DNA of 64,000 nt. Origin: an uncultured Caulobacterales bacterium (GTDB lineage Bacteria > Pseudomonadota > Alphaproteobacteria > Caulobacterales > Maricaulaceae). The stretch is from contig CALLIK010000005.1 in the NCBI GenBank assembly GCA_938009235.1, positions 62,001-126,000 on the forward strand, read 5' to 3'. Position numbers and translations under genes: made by a program. Shown here in pieces: positions 1 to 8,346 of the stretch. How positions within the stretch are numbered: the stretch's first letter is position 1; each line of letters starts with the position of its first letter. Under the pieces are notes generated by a model, which was not told where the DNA came from, did not search any database, and saw nothing but the letters and a program-made list of their open reading frames with translations.

Positions 1-1
1 G

Positions 2-133
2 GTTTCTGAGTCTGTCAAAGTGACTGTAAACCTTACAGAGGCGAACCTAATTAGCCCAAAGGCTATGGGCTTATCCTCAGACGAGCGTACGCTGACTTAC
101 TTTTTAAAGTCAGCAGAACTACAGCCCATTTAA
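2..133 (+). CDS. C-terminal fragment of an unidentified protein, cut by the window edge
   Basis: One forward frame is open from base 2 to a TAA at 131-133, giving 43 residues that end in YFLKSAELQPI. The composition is protein-like, alternating hydrophobic and polar as in a beta-rich C-terminus, but I do not recognise the family. It would converge on, and overlap by a few bases, the minus-strand response regulator that ends at 130. A perfect 8-bp inverted repeat (91-98 with 107-114) lies inside it and may act in 3' end formation for one of the two convergent genes. The fragment is short, so an open frame by chance is possible. Confidence 0.4.
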   Translation, partial: VSESVKVTVNLTEANLISPKAMGLSSDERTLTYFLKSAELQPI

Positions 134-1593
134 CCGACAAGACTGTCGTAGGTTTGAATCTCTAAATCGGACTTGATCCATGTTCGCTGTTTTCGATAAA
201 TTGTCGAAGGACTAATATCTAAAATAAGAGAGGCTTTTGGGACGCTCCCTCCGCACTGCGCAATCACCGACTCAATAACGTGTTGTTCAATGCGTCTCAT
301 TGTTTGATTGATATCGATAGGAACTGTTTTTTTCATCGATTGAAGCGGAGTGACTTTGGGGCGCTCCCCCACCAATCCGATCAGCTGATAGTCATCAACA
401 TCGCTTGATTGGGGCGCGGGTTTGAATGACAACATGTCAGGTTCGAGTTCTATCCCGTCATGTATAACTACCGCTTTTCGTATTGTATTTTGTAATTCTC
501 TGACATTACCCGGCCAATAGTAATCGAGGAGAACTTTTTTTGCTGCAGGCGAAATCCCTACAAATTTCCGTCCCTCCTCTGCGGCATAAGATTTAAGGAA
601 ACTATTTGCGAGCAAAATTACATCTAGCCCCCGACTCGAGAGAGGGGGTAACTCAATCGATAAAACATCAAGACGATAGAATAAATCTTCGCGAAACCGA
701 TTTTCATTTACTTCTATGACAGGGTCCCGATTGGTCGCACAGACAATCCGAACATCAACGGTTTCGGTCCAATCACTGCCTACTCGTTTAACTTGCCCCG
801 TTTGCAAAAATCGTAAAAGTTTGGCTTGGAGATTTATATCCATTTCGCAAATTTCATCGAGAAATAGTGTTCCGCCAACCGCTTGGCTAATCGCCCCCTT
901 TCGCATTTCATGCGCGCCCGTGAAGGCACCTTTGACATGCCCAAATATTTCTGACTCTATCAAATGTTCTGGCAAGGCGGCGCAGTTCAAAGCGATGAAC
1001 GGCGCTTTACGGCGATAGCTAACTTTATGGATGGCCTGAGCCGTCACTTCTTTACCAGTACCTGACGCTCCAGTTATAAACACGGTTGCATTTGAGTCGG
1101 CAACATTTTGGATCATTTTATAGACGGCACGCATTGGGGCAGATTCACCCACAAAACCCGGAGGTCTAGTCGTTCCGCTTAGCGTTTCAATTTTACGGTC
1201 ATTTATCTTCAAGCATCTTTTTTCGATCGCATTTTGGACAGCCGTCAACAGTTTTTCCGCTGGAAAGGGTTTGATTAAAAAATCATCAGCCCCCGCTCGC
1301 ATCGCCTCTACGGCCGTATTTACTGACCCATTATCAGTTATAGTAATGAAGCTGATTTCATGCGCAGTTTTATTCATTTCCAGAATGATGTCCAAGCCAT
1401 TCATATCAGGTAGCCGAAGATCAAGTATGACGGTGTGAATATTACCTGTTCTCAACTCTGCTAGGGCGCGTTCCCCTGTTTGACAAAATTGAGATTTAAT
1501 TCCGTTTTTTTCTAAATTCAGTTGGTACATTATAGCCATCGACAAAGTACTCTCAACGATCAGAACGTCATGTACTATGCTTTGTTCAACCAT
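130..1593 (-). CDS. LuxO-like sigma-54-dependent response regulator (first paralogue)
   Basis: Predicted cytoplasmic transcriptional activator for sigma-54 promoters. With the start at 1593 it has a receiver domain (about 8-125, phospho-acceptor D58 in LDLRLPDMNG), an AAA+ domain (about 150-385; Walker A GASGTGKE, the sigma-54 contact motif GAFTGA, Walker B FLDEI) and a C-terminal Fis-type helix-turn-helix (PKASLILDISPSTIYRK). The frame is open upstream to 1656, but 1593 has a GGGA ribosome site just upstream and aligns with the paralogue at 1965-3428. Layout and wording of the receiver resemble LuxO. Oddity: the acidic pocket reads LIVES where the paralogue has LIVED, so one metal-binding aspartate is serine. 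The kinase and paralogue genes lie upstream in the same orientation. The family call is firm; the target genes are unknown. Confidence 0.9.
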   Translation of the reverse strand: MVEQSIVHDVLIVESTLSMAIMYQLNLEKNGIKSQFCQTGERALAELRTGNIHTVILDLRLPDMNGLDIILEMNKTAHEISFITITDNGSVNTAVEAMRAGADDFLIKPFPAEKLLTAVQNAIEKRCLKINDRKIETLSGTTRPPGFVGESAPMRAVYKMIQNVADSNATVFITGASGTGKEVTAQAIHKVSYRRKAPFIALNCAALPEHLIESEIFGHVKGAFTGAHEMRKGAISQAVGGTLFLDEICEMDINLQAKLLRFLQTGQVKRVGSDWTETVDVRIVCATNRDPVIEVNENRFREDLFYRLDVLSIELPPLSSRGLDVILLANSFLKSYAAEEGRKFVGISPAAKKVLLDYYWPGNVRELQNTIRKAVVIHDGIELEPDMLSFKPAPQSSDVDDYQLIGLVGERPKVTPLQSMKKTVPIDINQTMRRIEQHVIESVIAQCGGSVPKASLILDISPSTIYRKQRTWIKSDLEIQTYDSLVG

Positions 1594-1746
1594 CTTATTC
1601 CCTGCATGTAGAAGGGCACTCGAGCGTGAAAAGAGAGGCCTTTTCCTTAGAAACAAATGTTCAGATGCTACGGAATGCAGTACAAGATCAATGTACGACT
1701 TAAGGCTGTATAATCGTAGTGTGATTAGATTAGGTTAACAGCTAAG

Positions 1747-1845
1747 ATGAAACTCAAAAAGATGAGAACTATTCTTGGTGATCTTTACGACTATGTTTGG
1801 GGCAATATTGCGCATCAGAACTTCAGCCACAGTGACATAATTTGA
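1747..1845 (+). CDS. possible 32-residue small ORF in the gap between the two regulators
   Basis: In the roughly 370-base gap between the two response-regulator genes, an ATG at 1747 opens a 32-codon frame on the opposite strand, starting MKLKKMRTILGDLYDYVWGN and ending before TGA at 1843-1845. There is no convincing ribosome site in front, and I know no homologue. The rest of the gap should hold the promoter of the downstream regulator. It also has a short inverted repeat around 1862-1880 (ACGGAG/CTCCGT). I list it only because the composition is not obviously random. Confidence 0.15.
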   Translation: MKLKKMRTILGDLYDYVWGNIAHQNFSHSDII

Positions 1846-1964
1846 CATACGTCTTAGGTAACGGAGATAGCCCACTCCGTTTTGCGGGTAAAAAGATGAA
1901 GTTTAAACGCCTGTGACCTGTAAGCGAATCTCAGGCACCCAAAGTAAGTCATACTCGGAGGTAA

Positions 1965-3428
1965 TTAACCCACCAAGCTGGAGGGTTTTTTCAACGCGTT
2001 GCCTTCTTTGATCCAAACTTCTTTTTTTCGATATATCGTAGACGGACTAAGTTGCAATATCTGCGAAGCTTTCGGAATACTGCCGTTACAGGAGGTAATC
2101 ACGGCCTCAATGATAGTTTGTTCAATGATCATCATCGGCTGATGAATATCTATCGTGACCGTTGTTTTCAGCGATTGCTGAGGCGTGACAACAGACGTCT
2201 CACCAGCAAGCCCGACGAGTTGATAATTATCTCGTTGCGGAGTTACAGAAGCTGTATTCAACGAGAACATATGTGGTTCAAGCTCAACGCCATCATACAC
2301 AACTGCTGCCTTACGGATTGCATTTTGAAGTTCGCGGATATTTCCTGGCCAGTGATAATCCAACATCAAGGTTTGGGCGTCTGGTGAAATTGAAGTGAAA
2401 TGCTTGCCTTCCTCGGCCGCATAGGTTTTCAAAAAACTTTCCGCCAGCAAGATAACATCTTTGCCGCGGTGCGACAGCGGAGGCAGTTCGATAGACAGAA
2501 CATCAAGACGGTAAAAGAGGTCTTCACGGAAACGTTTTTCCACAACCTCAACCATTGGGTTGCGGTTAGTGGCGCAGACAATCCGAACATCTACATCTTC
2601 CGACCAATCACTACCCACACGTTTGACTTGGCCCGTTTGCAAAAATCGAAGAATCTTAGCCTGGAGGTTGATATCCATCTCGCAGATTTCATCTAAAAAT
2701 AGTGTCCCACCATTGGCTTGGCTAGCCGCGCCTTTTCTAGCTTCATGTGCGCCAGTGAATGCACCTTTTACATGACCGAAAATTTCAGACTCAATCAAAT
2801 TCTCGGGTAAAGCTGCACAATTCAAAGCAATAAAGGGCGCATCACGACGATGACTAACTTTATGAATTGCCTGAGCCGTAACTTCTTTACCCGTACCAGA
2901 TTCCCCAGTGATAAATACGGCGGCGTTAGAGTTCGCGATATTTTCAATCATCTTATAGACAGCAAGCATAGGTCCAGACTCGCCGATAAAGCCAGGAACA
3001 GGGGGTGTCTTCAAACCTGTTTTTAACAGCTGAAGAGTAGTCTTCAAATGCGTACGTTCGAGTGCATTTTTTACAGTTGTGAGCAGCTTCTCAGTTGGAA
3101 AAGGCTTTATCAAAAAGTCATATGCGCCTGCCCGCATCGCATCTACAGCGGTATTCACGGAGCCATTCGCCGTGATAACAATGAAAGTAATATTATGATC
3201 CGTCCCATCCATCTCTTGGATGATATCCAAACCATTCATGTCAGGTAGTTGCAGATCAAGTAGAACTGTTTCAACATTGCCCTTCCGCAGTTCGGTCAAT
3301 GCTAGTGAGCCAGATTGACAAATTTTTGAGCTAATGCCAGATTTTTTGAGATGCTGTTGATACATTAACGCCATGGATAATGTGTCTTCTACGATCAACA
3401 CTTCTCGTGTTGCGTTTGCTCCAACCAT
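1965..3428 (-). CDS. LuxO-like sigma-54-dependent response regulator (second paralogue)
   Basis: Predicted sigma-54 activator, closely similar along its whole 487 residues to the regulator at 130-1593. Receiver domain about 8-125 with an intact pocket (LIVEDTLS) and acceptor D58 in LDLQLPDMNG; AAA+ domain with Walker A GESGTGKE, GAFTGA loop and Walker B FLDEI; C-terminal Fis-type helix-turn-helix ending with SPSTIYRK. A GGTGG ribosome site precedes the ATG. It begins 8 bases after the hybrid kinase gene, so the two are almost surely co-transcribed and this is the best candidate for the kinase's cognate regulator. The domain order and receiver motifs resemble LuxO-type regulators. The tandem duplication with the downstream paralogue is evident from the protein sequences. 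Confidence 0.92.
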   Translation of the reverse strand: MVGANATREVLIVEDTLSMALMYQQHLKKSGISSKICQSGSLALTELRKGNVETVLLDLQLPDMNGLDIIQEMDGTDHNITFIVITANGSVNTAVDAMRAGAYDFLIKPFPTEKLLTTVKNALERTHLKTTLQLLKTGLKTPPVPGFIGESGPMLAVYKMIENIANSNAAVFITGESGTGKEVTAQAIHKVSHRRDAPFIALNCAALPENLIESEIFGHVKGAFTGAHEARKGAASQANGGTLFLDEICEMDINLQAKILRFLQTGQVKRVGSDWSEDVDVRIVCATNRNPMVEVVEKRFREDLFYRLDVLSIELPPLSHRGKDVILLAESFLKTYAAEEGKHFTSISPDAQTLMLDYHWPGNIRELQNAIRKAAVVYDGVELEPHMFSLNTASVTPQRDNYQLVGLAGETSVVTPQQSLKTTVTIDIHQPMMIIEQTIIEAVITSCNGSIPKASQILQLSPSTIYRKKEVWIKEGNALKKPSSLVG

Positions 3429-3436
3429 CTTACCAC

Positions 3437-5464
3437 CTATGCCGCCTCTTCATTATCTCCGAAAAGAACGTCTAAATTAAGCAAGGATACTTCGGCTAAT
3501 TTTATAGCTCTCGACCCATGCTCTACCATCTCTGCGAGAGTATCAGGAAAGCAATGAGAATTTGTTAATGCAGCCACATCAGACAATTCACCAAGCCCAT
3601 AAAGCCCTGCAAGGCCTTTTAATGTATGACTTGAAAACTTAGCGGCCTCCACGTCCTTCTGTGCAACGGCATTACGAAGTGACTTAGTAACCTCCTTTAA
3701 ATCTATTTTGAATTGCCCTTTGATCATCAACAGATCCTCAGGGTCCAACCCGTCAGTTAATCCACCAGACAATTTCATTACAGGTTGCACTGTCGTCATA
3801 TCTATCTTTTCCGAAGCTTCGCTACATTGGGTCGCAATCGCATTTATGAGGTCTTTGGTATCAAATGGCTTGAGAACAACCTGATTTACACCATAGGATT
3901 TCAACTTTTCAGCCTCATGCATTTCGCCCATCGCGGTCAATGCAATCACGGGAATATCAGCATTTATCAATGTGCTCGCACGCAAGCGCTGAACGAGTTC
4001 TTTACCGCCCATTTCTGGCATAAATATATCCGTCAAAAGAAGGTCAAACTCTTGGATTTCAAGAATCGCCAGAGCCTCAACACCATTTTCGGCCTGCGTT
4101 ATAATCGCGCCACGTTTCTCTAGGATGCGGCTAACAACCATTCGATTTGTTGGGTTATCTTCCGCCAATAAAATTTGCGTGCCGTTGATGTCCGCTGGCG
4201 CAGACTCTGAAACGTCTTGTTGAACAGGAGCCGACACTTGTTTCAGAGGCACTTTAACCCAAAAACGAGACCCTTGACCAACCTCACTGTCTACACCAAT
4301 CTCTCCACGCATCATGCGAGTCAAAACTTTGCAAATTGTGAGACCTAGCCCTGTGCCTTCCGAGGCCCGCGTGTCGACATCATCGACCATGTAAAATTCA
4401 TCAAAAAGTTGCCCTAACTTGTCTGCTCTAATGCCCGCCCCAGTATCTTTTACTTCGCACACTAGCTCCCAAGTTTTGTCTTTCGCCTCAAGCGTCTTGA
4501 TGATCAGTTCAATCTGTCCGTCATGCGTATATTTGATTGCGTTGCTAACAAAGTTCATCAAAATCTGTCGGATACGCCCCAAATCCCCAGATAAGTAGAT
4601 TTTTTCCGCGGCCTTATCATTCACAATCAGGTCAATTTTTTTCTCTTTCGCGTACATCGCAAAGAGCCTGTAGACATCATCAAACACATCTGGCGCATAG
4701 AAAGCCTCATCTAAAACTTTGACTGAGCCAGAAGAAATTCTAGCGTAATCCAATACATCATTGATGATACGTAAAAGTGATTTCGATGTTTTTTCGGCGG
4801 TTTCAATGAGTTGTTTTTGATCGACTGTTAGGTCCGTATCGCCCAAGATATCGAAAATCCCGAGAACCGCATTAAACGGCGTTCTGATTTCATGACTCAT
4901 CGCAGAAATGAATTGTGTCTTTGCTCTGTTCGCAAGCTCGGCGGCTTCTTTAGCATCCAAGAGCGCTTTCTCTGCGGCTTTTGCGGCCGAGATGTCTCGG
5001 ATATATGCAATGAAGATATCACCTGAAGAACTGCGACTTCTAGAGATAGCGAGCTCGGACATAAACTCTTCACCGTTCGCGCGAAGGGCTTCAATTTCGA
5101 TCCGTTGACCTAAAATATTAGCCTTACCTGTATCCCGCATTCTCTCCATGCCAGCATTATGGGCCCCGCGGTACCTCTCAGGCACGATAAGGGTTGCCAT
5201 ATTTTTCCCAAGAATATTGTCTTTCTTGAACCCAAATATGCGTTCTGCTGACTTACTGAAATCAACGACTAGGCCCTCGGCATTGATAATGATGATCCCA
5301 TCCAGCGAGGCCGAGACGGTCGCGGATAATTGTTCAGCCTGAAGGGCTATCTCAAGTTTTGCCGAAGTTGCTTTAGTTTCCAACTTAAGTGCAAAACGGC
5401 GCAGAGCATACCCCAGTAAAAAAGAGGGCGTCGCTACAGACGCAATTATCAGTAAAATATTCAT
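3437..5464 (-). CDS. hybrid sensor histidine kinase, PAS-HisKA-HATPase-REC-Hpt
   Basis: ArcB/LuxQ-like phosphorelay kinase of about 675 residues. Order: one N-terminal membrane segment (NILLIIASVATPSFLLGYAL), a PAS domain (about 45-165), a HisKA dimerisation helix with phospho-histidine in SHEIRTPFN, an HATPase domain (GTGLGLTICK), a receiver domain (LLAEDNPTNR, acceptor D in LLLTDIFMPEMGG) and a C-terminal Hpt domain (histidine in SSHTLKGLAG). There is no large periplasmic domain, so sensing is probably through the cytoplasmic PAS domain. A start at 5491 is possible, but the ATG at 5464 follows an AAAGGGTG ribosome site and gives a clean membrane anchor. The Hpt domain would pass phosphate to the LuxO-like regulator 8 bases downstream. 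The signal is unknown. Confidence 0.92.
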   Translation of the reverse strand: MNILLIIASVATPSFLLGYALRRFALKLETKATSAKLEIALQAEQLSATVSASLDGIIIINAEGLVVDFSKSAERIFGFKKDNILGKNMATLIVPERYRGAHNAGMERMRDTGKANILGQRIEIEALRANGEEFMSELAISRSRSSSGDIFIAYIRDISAAKAAEKALLDAKEAAELANRAKTQFISAMSHEIRTPFNAVLGIFDILGDTDLTVDQKQLIETAEKTSKSLLRIINDVLDYARISSGSVKVLDEAFYAPDVFDDVYRLFAMYAKEKKIDLIVNDKAAEKIYLSGDLGRIRQILMNFVSNAIKYTHDGQIELIIKTLEAKDKTWELVCEVKDTGAGIRADKLGQLFDEFYMVDDVDTRASEGTGLGLTICKVLTRMMRGEIGVDSEVGQGSRFWVKVPLKQVSAPVQQDVSESAPADINGTQILLAEDNPTNRMVVSRILEKRGAIITQAENGVEALAILEIQEFDLLLTDIFMPEMGGKELVQRLRASTLINADIPVIALTAMGEMHEAEKLKSYGVNQVVLKPFDTKDLINAIATQCSEASEKIDMTTVQPVMKLSGGLTDGLDPEDLLMIKGQFKIDLKEVTKSLRNAVAQKDVEAAKFSSHTLKGLAGLYGLGELSDVAALTNSHCFPDTLAEMVEHGSRAIKLAEVSLLNLDVLFGDNEEAA

Positions 5465-5703
5465 AAGCTGAAACACCCTTTGTAAAGGCATTATCTGATC
5501 TTGGTTAAAGTTCAGTTATTCCCGCTTAAATTGCATCAAGTTCCGGTCAGGAAGTTAAACCTACCTAATGACGCCATCTCCTGTCCTGCCATTAGTATAG
5601 CAAGATGTTAGGCAAATCACTTAGGTGGTCTGAGGAACGAAGAGGTTTGATAAAGCTTACCTATGCATTCCAGTGGCTTAAGCCATTTGCAGTGTCTGGA
5701 AAG

Positions 5704-5790
5704 TGGTGCGGCCGAGAAGACTCGAACTTCCACGGGTGTTACCCCACAGCGACCTCAACGCTGCGCGTCTACCAATTCCGCCACGGCCGC
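5704..5790 (-). tRNA. tRNA-Leu (anticodon GAG)
   Basis: Read on the minus strand, the 7-bp acceptor stem GCGGCCG/CGGCCGC closes a class II tRNA with a long variable arm. The anticodon stem CAGCG/CGCTG encloses loop TTGAGGT, so the anticodon is GAG (leucine, CUC/CUU codons). The T arm contains GTTCGAGTC, and the 3' CCA is encoded at 5704-5706. The gene lies between the kinase and a lipoprotein gene. No integrase or direct repeat is visible beside it. A 12-bp perfect palindrome (TGGCTTAAGCCA, 5674-5685) follows its 3' end. Confidence 0.96.
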
Positions 5791-5918
5791 ACATTAAGGT
5801 TGGCGGTCTATAGGGGCGAAGACTCGACTTGTGAAGCCTAAAATGCGGACGAATTTCATCCTATTTTTTTTGCGCTTTTTCGCCTATGGTTACTTCAACA
5901 CTTTTTTGGAGTCGTCTG

Positions 5919-6389
5919 ATGAAAACTCTTATACTGATCCCTGCCCTTTGCGGCTTTCTAGCGCTTGCGGCTTGCAGTGATGCGCCCGTCTCATCGGATA
6001 GCCCTGAAGTAGCAAAAGCCAAAGCCGAGCAAGTCCAAGCCGAAGTTTCCAAAGTTCTAGACTTAAAAAACGTAGGTGATTTAATAGATTATTCTGCGAA
6101 AGAAACCAAAGGTATGATTTCAATTTTGGAGTCTGTCACGGATGGCCCCACGGCTGAAGCCGCAGTCACCAAAGTCCGTGACGCCATTCCCCATCTGAAT
6201 GCGGCGGCCAAAGCGTTTCAAACACAAGACATGTCAGACATGAAAGTCAGCATGGCCATGTTGAAGAAGATGCCAGACCTACTTAAAACGCAAGGCCAAC
6301 TCATGACCGAAGTAAAACGCATTGCTGAAATTCCAGAGGCTCGCGCTGTTCTGGAAACTGAATTCGACAAATTGGACATCTTTAAATAA
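5919..6389 (+). CDS. small lipoprotein of unknown function
   Basis: A 156-residue exported protein. The N-terminus has a lysine, a hydrophobic stretch and a lipobox (LALAACSD), so it should be lipidated on the cysteine and anchored in the envelope. The mature part is rich in Ala, Lys and Glu and looks largely alpha-helical ([18 protein letters not shown]), with no motif I recognise. The frame is open from 5886, but the ATG at 5919 is preceded by GGAG at good spacing and gives the proper signal peptide. Its stop codon abuts the open frame of lipB, so the two may be transcribed together. No function assigned. Confidence 0.75.
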   Translation: MKTLILIPALCGFLALAACSDAPVSSDSPEVAKAKAEQVQAEVSKVLDLKNVGDLIDYSAKETKGMISILESVTDGPTAEAAVTKVRDAIPHLNAAAKAFQTQDMSDMKVSMAMLKKMPDLLKTQGQLMTEVKRIAEIPEARAVLETEFDKLDIFK

Positions 6390-6469
6390 CCGCGTCTATA
6401 TTCAGTCCTGATTCTGTTGAATGGGAGATCGCGTCAGAGCGTGTCCCCTATGCGCTTGCTCATGAGCGT

Positions 6470-7057
6470 ATGAAAGCCCGTGCGGCCACCATCGCAGCTG
6501 GCGACGCAGCCGAGTTAATTTGGCTGCTCGAACATCCGCCACTTTATACGGCGGGTACATCCGCTAATCCTGCCGACCTAGTCGCGCCTGATCGCTTTGA
6601 GGTCCACAAAATTGGCCGAGGCGGGCAATATACCTATCATGGCCCCGGACAGCGTGTGGGCTACGCTATGCTCGACCTACGTAAGCGTGGACGAGATGTG
6701 TCAGCCTTTGTGCGTGGCTTAGAGCAATGGATCATTGACGCTCTTGCGGAACTTGACGTGACGGCAGAACGGCGCTGCGGACGCGTGGGTGTTTGGGTTA
6801 CAAGAGAAAATGCGCAAGGCGTAGTCGTCGAGGAAAAAATCGCCGCCATTGGCGTGCGCCTCAAAAAATGGGTTAGCTTTCACGGGATCAGTATTAATCT
6901 GAACCCTGACCTCACGCATTTTGAGGGCATTGTTCCCTGCGGCATCCGTGAACATGGCGTGGCGAGTTTAAGTTCGCTAGGCCGCGACGTATCTATGCAA
7001 GACTTAGATGCTGCGCTGAAATCTAGTTTCGAAGCGATATTCAGCCCTACCCATTAA
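6470..7057 (+). CDS. lipB: octanoyl-[acyl-carrier-protein]:protein N-octanoyltransferase LipB
   Basis: Cytosolic enzyme that moves octanoyl groups from acyl carrier protein to lipoate-dependent enzyme subunits, the first step of lipoate synthesis. Visible motifs: [14 protein letters not shown], substrate-binding [12 protein letters not shown], catalytic lysine in [13 protein letters not shown] and catalytic cysteine in GIVPCGI. The first ATG is at 6470, yet the upstream in-frame codons back to 6386 read like the normal LipB N-terminus ([18 protein letters not shown]) and contain no ATG, GTG or TTG. Translation may therefore begin at a rare codon (for example ATA at 6386 or 6398, or ATC at 6428), or the protein may be N-terminally short. 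Function is firm; the start is not. Confidence 0.9.
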   Translation: MKARAATIAAGDAAELIWLLEHPPLYTAGTSANPADLVAPDRFEVHKIGRGGQYTYHGPGQRVGYAMLDLRKRGRDVSAFVRGLEQWIIDALAELDVTAERRCGRVGVWVTRENAQGVVVEEKIAAIGVRLKKWVSFHGISINLNPDLTHFEGIVPCGIREHGVASLSSLGRDVSMQDLDAALKSSFEAIFSPTH

Positions 7058-7098
7058 ACCCGTGATCTCGCCTAGAGAGATATCTCAAATTTCAGACA

Positions 7099-7137
7099 CA
7101 AAAAAAGCCCGCCTCGTGAAGTTCACAAGGCGGGCTT
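7099..7137 (-). terminator. intrinsic terminator for the DUF805 genes, possibly bidirectional
   Basis: A perfect 10-bp stem (AAGCCCGCCT at 7105-7114 with AGGCGGGCTT at 7128-7137) encloses a 13-base loop. On the minus strand it is followed by a run of seven T. It sits between the convergent lipB and DUF805 genes, so it should end minus-strand transcription and may also stop lipB transcripts. Confidence 0.85.
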
Positions 7138-7159
7138 CAATGAATAACTATCTAAACAC

Positions 7160-7654
7160 CTAAGAAAAAGTGTCAGCCGTGGATCCATAAGGTCCGAATG
7201 TATTATCATGCTGATCTTGCTTCGTCATCGCATTCACAACAAATGCCGTCGCAGGATACACGATAAGGTTTGCGAGTGCTGAAGGAATGATCGATTTCTG
7301 AGTGAACGATTCTAATGCTTCTACATCACCAGACATAGCCAGAGAAATAACATCCATAAAGTTAAGTCCGAACACCGTGAAAATAACAACTGTAATAATA
7401 ATGGAAACCACAATCGAAATTATAAAGTAGACAATCGACATCCAGCCAGATTTTCCACCATCATGAGCCCGTTTAATGGAGAGCGCAAAAAAGCAATATA
7501 ATACGACAAACCCAATAATCCCAAGCACACCTAGTGCGGGTGAAATCATTGGTAAAAGCTGTAAAATTGAGGACACCACGGCGAGTACAACCATGCCCTT
7601 CATGTATAGACTAGGACTAATACGGCCCGACGGTGAAAATAGTAAATTTCCCAT
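7160..7654 (-). CDS. DUF805 family membrane protein
   Basis: A 164-residue integral membrane protein with about four hydrophobic segments, matching the DUF805 layout: an N-terminal LLFSPSGRISPSLY segment, then membrane spans, with the characteristic SIKRAHDGGKSGWMS between them. The family's biochemical role is not established. It is the second of two tandem DUF805 genes (the other at 7727-8245), both on the minus strand and about 70 bases apart, which suggests an old duplication. A strong terminator follows. It is clearly related to its neighbour in domain plan but divergent in sequence. Confidence 0.8.
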   Translation of the reverse strand: MGNLLFSPSGRISPSLYMKGMVVLAVVSSILQLLPMISPALGVLGIIGFVVLYCFFALSIKRAHDGGKSGWMSIVYFIISIVVSIIITVVIFTVFGLNFMDVISLAMSGDVEALESFTQKSIIPSALANLIVYPATAFVVNAMTKQDQHDNTFGPYGSTADTFS

Positions 7655-7726
7655 TAAAACTCTCCCAATTGTTGTTTAACGATATGGATCGCGTAAACAT
7701 TACAAAAAATCAAGAGAAATCGAATA

Positions 7727-8245
7727 TTATTTTGAGAGGGGCGCGCCGTATTGATTGGTCTTCTCATCTGCTTTCGCCACGCCAAGCCAGAGCGTAAATG
7801 CGACCAACAGGCCCGTTACGACAACCTGCAATACAGGAACACCCTGTGCCTGACGCGGTCCGAATTCCCTGTTCAATTTATCTCTAAGTTCCTCTGTCAG
7901 GGGGCCATTAGAGCTATATTCACTGAAAGCTGCAAGATAGTCAGCTCCGTCATAGGCCAACATGACCACAATCATCGCGCCGAGAATCGCGCATAACAGA
8001 CCTGTCACAGGCCAAAGCGTGCGGCCCATATCATGCAAGCGTTTACCGTAAACACTGTATATGATTTGAAGAATAACAAAGGGGAATGCCAGAACCGCAA
8101 AAAAACCTGTCATAGAGCCTCCAAGAGCATTTATGATTAGGCCGTAGACAGTAAAAATAACGACCAGACCTATAAGGCCAATCGCATAGTCACGGCGACC
8201 AATTCGGCCAGCAGGGGAAAACAGAAGTTTGAGCAGGTTACGCAT
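7727..8245 (-). CDS. DUF805 family membrane protein
   Basis: A 172-residue membrane protein with the DUF805 pattern: LLKLLFSPAGRIGRRDYAIG at the start, hydrophobic spans, and the conserved YGKRLHDMGRTLWP loop. The C-terminus ends in a short polar tail (KADEKTNQYGAP). Function is unknown for the family. It lies upstream of the paralogue at 7160-7654. The gap before it, back to the osmC-like gene, carries an 11-bp perfect hairpin (8276-8302), so it probably has its own promoter rather than being read from the osmC operon. Confidence 0.8.
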   Translation of the reverse strand: MRNLLKLLFSPAGRIGRRDYAIGLIGLVVIFTVYGLIINALGGSMTGFFAVLAFPFVILQIIYSVYGKRLHDMGRTLWPVTGLLCAILGAMIVVMLAYDGADYLAAFSEYSSNGPLTEELRDKLNREFGPRQAQGVPVLQVVVTGLLVAFTLWLGVAKADEKTNQYGAPLSK

Positions 8246-8275
8246 AACTGCGCTTTACCGCCTTGCGCGTTCACC

Positions 8276-8302
8276 GCAAGGCCTTGTCGCGCAAGGCCTT
8301 GC
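8276..8302. other. strong 11-bp perfect hairpin
   Basis: GCAAGGCCTTG (8276-8286) pairs perfectly with CAAGGCCTTGC (8292-8302) around a 5-base loop. Each arm itself contains the palindrome CAAGGCCTTG. It lies in the 101-base gap between the osmC-like gene and the DUF805 pair, all on the minus strand. There is no T tract on either side, so it is not a standard intrinsic terminator. It could stabilise or end the long upstream operon's transcript, or be a protein site. Confidence 0.6.
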
Positions 8303-8346
8303 AAAACTATCAAAATGCCGCACCAAAATACGACACCCATGAAAAC

